A DNA stretch of 64,000 bases from Cryptomeria japonica. Lineage: Eukaryota > Streptophyta > Pinopsida > Cupressales > Cupressaceae. Each line of letters begins with the position of its first letter. Positions within the stretch are counted from its first letter, which is position 1. A program made the position numbers and the translations under genes. Shown here in pieces: positions 59,262 to 64,000 of this stretch. Below the pieces are notes generated by a model, which ran no database searches, was not told where the DNA came from, and saw only the letters and a program-made list of their open reading frames with translations. Where the stretch lies: contig NC_081412.1 of NCBI RefSeq assembly GCF_030272615.1, positions 26,318,501-26,382,500 on the forward strand. Direction: 5' to 3'.

Positions 59262-61650
59262 GGCAATAGAGTCATCTAGCTGCAAATCTTATGTATAACT
59301 CTGAAAGACAATTTTTAAATCCCCCTCTAGATGGATTTGTCAACTACCCAACCTCCAATGTTATATAACTATATGATATTTTTCATAGTTAGTTTAATTG
59401 AATTTAACTTTCCTTTTGAAAGACCAATTAAACAAGACACAACAGACAAAATGATGCTTAGATGTATCTTGATAATCCAACCTTGCAACATCACATAATT
59501 TCTTCACACAGAGATTTAGAGTAGAAATGATCAACCATAGATAATAATAACAAAGAACTGATTTGAAAATTAAAGAACCCATAACACATTCGCAAATAAA
59601 AACATTGATTTCTTTGTATTAATCTGAAATAAAGTCTTGTTTTTGAAACATAGAAACTGCTTGAAACTTCTAACTGTATCTATCTATATGAAACTTATAT
59701 ATAACTTGAATTTCAAATGATTACATTGAGTATTTTATAATATATCAGAGGGTCACACCCTTTGAAAGAAGTCCTTTTGGAGATAAACTAAATACTTATA
59801 ACTAATCATCTAGTTAAATATAAATGCACACTTGTTAAATGTCCCAAATATTTCTCATTGTATCAGGTGTCACAATCATGGATTGTATCTTGAGTCTCTA
59901 CCTCAATCAACACCGTTCTTTCTATGTGATTTGCCACCTTATCAACATCTTCATCTTCAACAACTTTTATCGCATTCTTGAGTCCATGTTGGCATTCACA
60001 AATCTAATCCATCTTTTCCTTTTTTTCTCCATCTTTATTGAGTAGGGGTGGGATGTTGTTTGACCTGTCATTGAGGAAATTAGCTCCCTTTGCTTTCAAT
60101 TCTTCCAGATACCTTTTCTGAGCCTTCCTTATCTTTTCGCAATTCTACACTGTATCAGGATTTGCTTCATCGCCACCCTATAAATCTTGGAATCGCTCAT
60201 GCAGTCATTTATCTAGCCTTTCATGCTCTTCGATAACAGTCTGATTTTTATTGTATATATCCCAATATTTGTCCATCCATGTCATCAAATTAGTAAACCT
60301 CTTCTAGATAAGCACTGGCATGGTTTCACTTTTAGCTTTTCTTAATTGGGCTTGGAGTTGATAATTCTCTTCTCTTAATTTACTAGCCTTGGTTTGAGGC
60401 TGTGAGATCTCACCTTGCATTAACAATTTTTGCGACTCCTTTTGCTTTAACATTTCTTTTAGGTGATCAATTTCTTTATTCAACCTGATACTTTCAAGTT
60501 TACTAGACTGATTCTCTTTCAATAAAAAATGAATTTGAACCTTATTTAGTTTGGCAATGCTCACCCCTAAATCGACTGTAACTATGGGGTCTGTCTCACC
60601 AACCTTCAAGGTCATGATATGTCCAAAGGCCTTCTATGTATCAATCACCATTGGTTTCTTATTTGGAGGATACAATGACCAGACCAACATAGAATGCTTG
60701 TCAGGGTTGTATAATGACCCCATGTACACTTGGGTCACACCCTCTAGAGATAGCTTATGCTTTGCATCAATATCATGAAGGAAATTATCAAATACTAAAG
60801 CTGAATTCATATCCCAGCTGGGATTAGAATACCTGCATCTTCAAGTATTTTTCTCCCTCAGTCAGGAGTCACTCAAGCCATTTCCTATTCTATTTCATTC
60901 TCTAAAGTAGCTAACAATTGTTTTTCATTAGAGGTATTTACCTATCCAACATTTTCTCTAATTGCTTTTCCTTTTACTTTGTACAAAAAGGACATGAATT
61001 CAGGAGACTTTATAAAATTATCATTAGATATAAAATCCTTAGAGGCCAATTGCCTCGGATCTTCTTTTACTAGAATTCCATCATCAGGATCCCTAACAGG
61101 TGACACTTGCTCTTCAATCAACACCTTGGAGAACTTCTTAGATGAAACCTCATCCCCTTCTGATGATTCCTCATCGTTTGAAGATGATACATCAATAGTT
61201 TGCTTCTCCCTTGCCTTTTTCTCAACCTCGCTGTTATGGTCTTTGATGGCTAATTCAACCTCCTTTTCATCCATGTTTCTTATTACTTGTCATCTCTCAA
61301 GTATGAGATATGCTCATAATCACCAAGTTTCTATTTTTTTCTCATTGAATGGATAATCCTTCAGGGTCAAAGTTCTTCCTTGGGGCTCCCGACTTCATAT
61401 TATAATGGAGCAATTTGCTCCATGTGAGTTCTTGACCTTGTCTCCCATTAACAATGAATTCTACAACACAAGGTCTCAGGCAAAAAGGATTGTTTGTCAT
61501 GCGAACCTAAATGCATATGATTTGAGTCCCCCATTTGCCATATGATTTCTAAATATGCTATTCTGTCAGACACCGTCTTGGGAAACAATAATGAAGACCC
61601 TTCAAAGCCATAAATTCTAATCATGGTTATATCAGAAAAGTAATACCAAT

Positions 61651-62446
61651 TGTGTATGGTGAAAATGGATAACAATAACAACAATATTGAAAGGCTAAAT
61701 GAATCCAACCATAAAAACCCTAGCCTAACAACAACAAAGATCCACCATAACATATGAAGATTACCTAAGACAATGCAAATCACATGAAATCACAAAGATT
61801 ATACCATCACATGTCCAATAGGGTTTTGATCTCCATTCTTCCTATCTCCATTGATCTTCCTTGATATATTTGCTCTCAGATTTTATGTGCACAAGAGCTC
61901 AACAAAGAATGGAATGTGGTTGCAAGTAGGATCGTAGTGTAGTCAATTGATCAAGTCATTAGGATGATTGATTAGAATGCATAGAATGATTAGGGTTTGA
62001 TAATGAAGGAAGTATCTCCTTATATAGAAGACACTATATGAAATGGAGGGATAAGATTGAGAGGTGTAAAATGAGGTCGGCTATGATTAGAGGGTAGGTA
62101 AAAGAAATAATAAAAATAATGAGAGGGGTAGGTAGTGTATGAATTAAGAGATGAATGACATGTGTCATGGGTAGAAAAGGCTAATGAATTAATTAAATAA
62201 ATAAAGATTTATTTAATTAATAGAAGAAGTGGGATCAATTAAATAAATAAAAATATTTATTTAATTTAGGAAAATGATAATTTAAATAAATAAATGTATT
62301 TATTTAAATGAGAAATAAGGCTAGAAGAGGATAAATGAATTAATTAAATAAATAAAGATTTATTTAATTAATAGAAGAATTAAGCTTAGATAATTAAATA
62401 AATAAAATATTTATTTAATTAGACATGACAATTTTGGGTGTCTACA
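61651..62446 (+). mobile_element. Solo LTR of family B, 796 bp
   Basis: Starts TGTGTATGGTG, ends GGGTGTCTACA, flanked by CCAAT at 61,646-61,650 and 62,447-62,451. The intact counterpart (42,901-42,935) shows the empty site. Its first three quarters match the truncated LTR at 4,719. TCCTTATATAGAAGACAC near 62,009 is a TATA candidate. The last third is a series of A/T palindromes. Confidence 0.93.
62188..62421. repeat. Five tandem A/T palindromes
   Basis: Near-perfect inverted repeats of 30-34 nt at 62,188-62,221, 62,237-62,266, 62,280-62,309, 62,339-62,372 and 62,391-62,421, built on TTAATTAAATAAATAAA and its complement. Each can fold into a hairpin. The LTR copy at 4,719 keeps one (about 5,235-5,268) before its truncation. 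Confidence 0.88.
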
Positions 62447-64000
62447 CCAATCACCCCAGTTGTGCTTAACAGTTTCAAGCCCTCTTAAGTCTACAGGCCT
62501 TAAGAATCTTTTAACATCCTCTGAGAGTGCAAAATTGTAAGCTTGATCATAAAACTTGTACAGAGTTTTAACAAAATATTCTTCAAAATGAATGTAACTG
62601 GATCTAACAAATCTGCAGTTCCATATTAAGGTCCATAATTGAATCGACAGAGACTGGTTGTCATCATTACACCTTATCCTTATTTCATCTGGCCAAAGAT
62701 CCAATTCTTGGCCATAAAATGACACCATATGTATCAACAAAGAGTAATGTGTGAAGTGAATTTTGGACAAATCCTTCTGGATAGTCGTAAGTCCCATCTC
62801 AAGTTGCCCAGCTACAAATGTAGCATAATCAAATTTGCTGGCTTTCAGAGACTGAATATCTACTGCAATGATCATGGATTCTACTCTCATAAAATTTGGA
62901 GTATTCAACCGTAAGACCTGACCAATCGAGTAGTATGTATACTTAAAATATTTTTTAAACAAATTCACATGAAATGCCAGACCTTCCCCTGTTTCCAATG
63001 GTGCATCGGGATTAAGCAAGTGAAAGGGCAATCTCCATGCTGCATAAGTGGTATCTAACCTTTTGTATTCTTCAACCGAATTCACGAGTACAATGGGATA
63101 ATCATAAATCCCAAGCAGGTTGAAAACTTCAGAGATTGCCTCTCTTGATATAAAGAAACAAGGCTTTCCATTCCGGTCACATATTGCCCTCTTTTTGGAG
63201 TCATAGTTTTGTGCTAACAGTTTTAGAAGATCCACATTAACATATATATTGGGAACAACTAGTTTTCCCATGTTCAATTTCCACCGGTTGCAAATTGGTT
63301 CAGGCTTTTCATGCCTATGATAATGAAACATAAATAACTCATAGCCTCTGGTGGTTGTGTACACATATCCTACATCACCATAGTTGTCTTCTAACTTCCA
63401 TTCTGCAGACCTCTTGGGTTTGGGAGTGGAGCCAGGCAATTGGTCTAACAGATCCTGATTTAATTTTGTTTCTTCCACCCAAGTTATTGCACTTGTTTCC
63501 TCAGTTTTTTATTTTTTCCCTTTACCCTTGCTTGTTTCACCTCTTTGCCTATTCCTAAAACCACTAGAACTCTCCATTTTACAAGCAATTCAATGAATTT
63601 CTTGAAGCAATCATAGGGAAATCGCTCAGGATACTTACTTGTTACTTTCACTATATTCTCTTGTCCACTCCAATGTCATCTCTGTGTGTCTGCAATTCTG
63701 GTGCGAAAATTTCTTGGATGTATTTCTTAGAGAATGTCATTCGTGCAATAATAAATGTTCCAATCTATAAATCAATTGGGGAAGCTTTTCAAAATTTAAA
63801 TTATTCCGACGACATGTGACATCGGTTTAACTCTTCCTATCAATGCTTCTAAGTTTGGCGCCTTTCTGACAATTTATTCGCTATGGATAAATATGGTGAT
63901 ATTTATATCTGTCTTCCTTTCATGTCATTTCAGCCTGGGTTATACCAATAAGTGACCACTCTCTTGATTTTGATCTTCGAGTTACCTATGCCGAAAACAT

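Larger units (their letters stand above)
60120..63560 (-). pseudogene. LTR-embedded long reading frame, unknown function (copy 2)
   Basis: The best-preserved part is 63,478-62,447, about 344 open codons on the minus strand until the solo LTR cuts it (the first in-frame codon here is GTG, no ATG). Residues: EDNYGDVGYVYTTTRGYEL, KLVVPNIYVNVDLLKLLAQN, FISREAISEVFNLLG, ETGEGLAFHVNLFKKYFKY, QLWTLIWNCRFVRSSYIHF. Beyond the insertion: MIRIYGFEGSSLLFPKT (61,625), an acidic linker (60,942-61,274) with EESSEGDEVSSKKFSKVLIE, then coiled-coil-like segments (60,615-60,304). Both copies share the frame break near 63,510/43,985. No homologue recognised. It lies in the LTR in the same sense as gag-pol. Confidence 0.6.
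40596..64000 (-). mobile_element. Giant Tat-like Ty3/gypsy element, runs off window
   Basis: The direct repeats from 40,596 and 59,262 have the same orientation. Between them on the minus strand run gag, protease, an extra RNase H, RT, RNase H and integrase. The organisation is that of an LTR retrotransposon with LTRs of about 4 kb or more; the 5' LTR is cut by the window end. Minus nested insertions (Copia 7.6 kb, solo LTRs 0.81 and 0.80 kb) the visible part is still about 14 kb. The gag N-terminus and primer site are missing next to the 5' LTR, so the element carries a deletion there. Confidence 0.82.
59262..64000 (-). repeat. Giant element 5' LTR, cut by window end
   Basis: Matches 40,596-44,476 in order. 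Its 4,739 bp include an 801-bp insertion (solo LTR plus target copy), leaving 3.94 kb against 3.88 kb in the partner, consistent with LTR copies differing by small indels. The U3 end lies beyond 64,000. Confidence 0.75.

Overview
The window looks like nuclear DNA from a plant with a very large genome, most likely a gymnosperm such as a conifer (inference). It is AT-rich. One host gene is spread over about 20.6 kb by transposon-filled introns, and almost everything else is nested, decayed retrotransposon sequence. No prokaryotic signals, rRNA, tRNA or CRISPR were seen.

The only intact host gene is a Ran small GTPase on the + strand (18,695-39,318): eight coding exons, all GT-AG introns, 221 codons. 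Exon 1 codes only the start Met. Intron 2 is 11.1 kb and holds an antisense LINE remnant (about 24.05-27.34 kb) and a broken sense-strand hAT transposase gene (about 27.84-32.68 kb). The hAT gene is itself split by a small non-autonomous LTR element with a 5-bp target duplication.

Left flank (1-18.4 kb): the 3' end of an LTR element carrying an antisense plant-mobile-domain pseudogene and a truncated 3' LTR; then a minus-strand chromodomain Ty3/gypsy element (gag, PR, RT, RNase H, INT, chromodomain, about 5.3-12.57 kb) interrupted by a solo Copia LTR with a CTCTA duplication; then a minus-strand LINE (12.58-17.0 kb); then a pyrimidine microsatellite block and the Ran promoter.

Right flank (40-64 kb): one giant minus-strand Ty3/gypsy element of Tat-like type, more than 23 kb and running off the window. 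Its two direct repeats (from 40,596 and from 59,262) are best read as LTRs of about 4 kb or more, and each contains a long decayed open reading frame of unknown function. Its internal domains run gag-PR-extra RNase H-RT-RNase H-INT. It has been hit by a nearly intact 7.6-kb Copia element (49,275-56,896, GTTTT duplication), a solo chromovirus LTR (45,996-46,809, TGAAG duplication) and a solo LTR in its 5' LTR (61,651-62,446, CCAAT duplication).

The best candidates for something undescribed are the LTR-embedded reading frame with its dense TATCCCGA motif field, and the unusual RNase H position in the same element.
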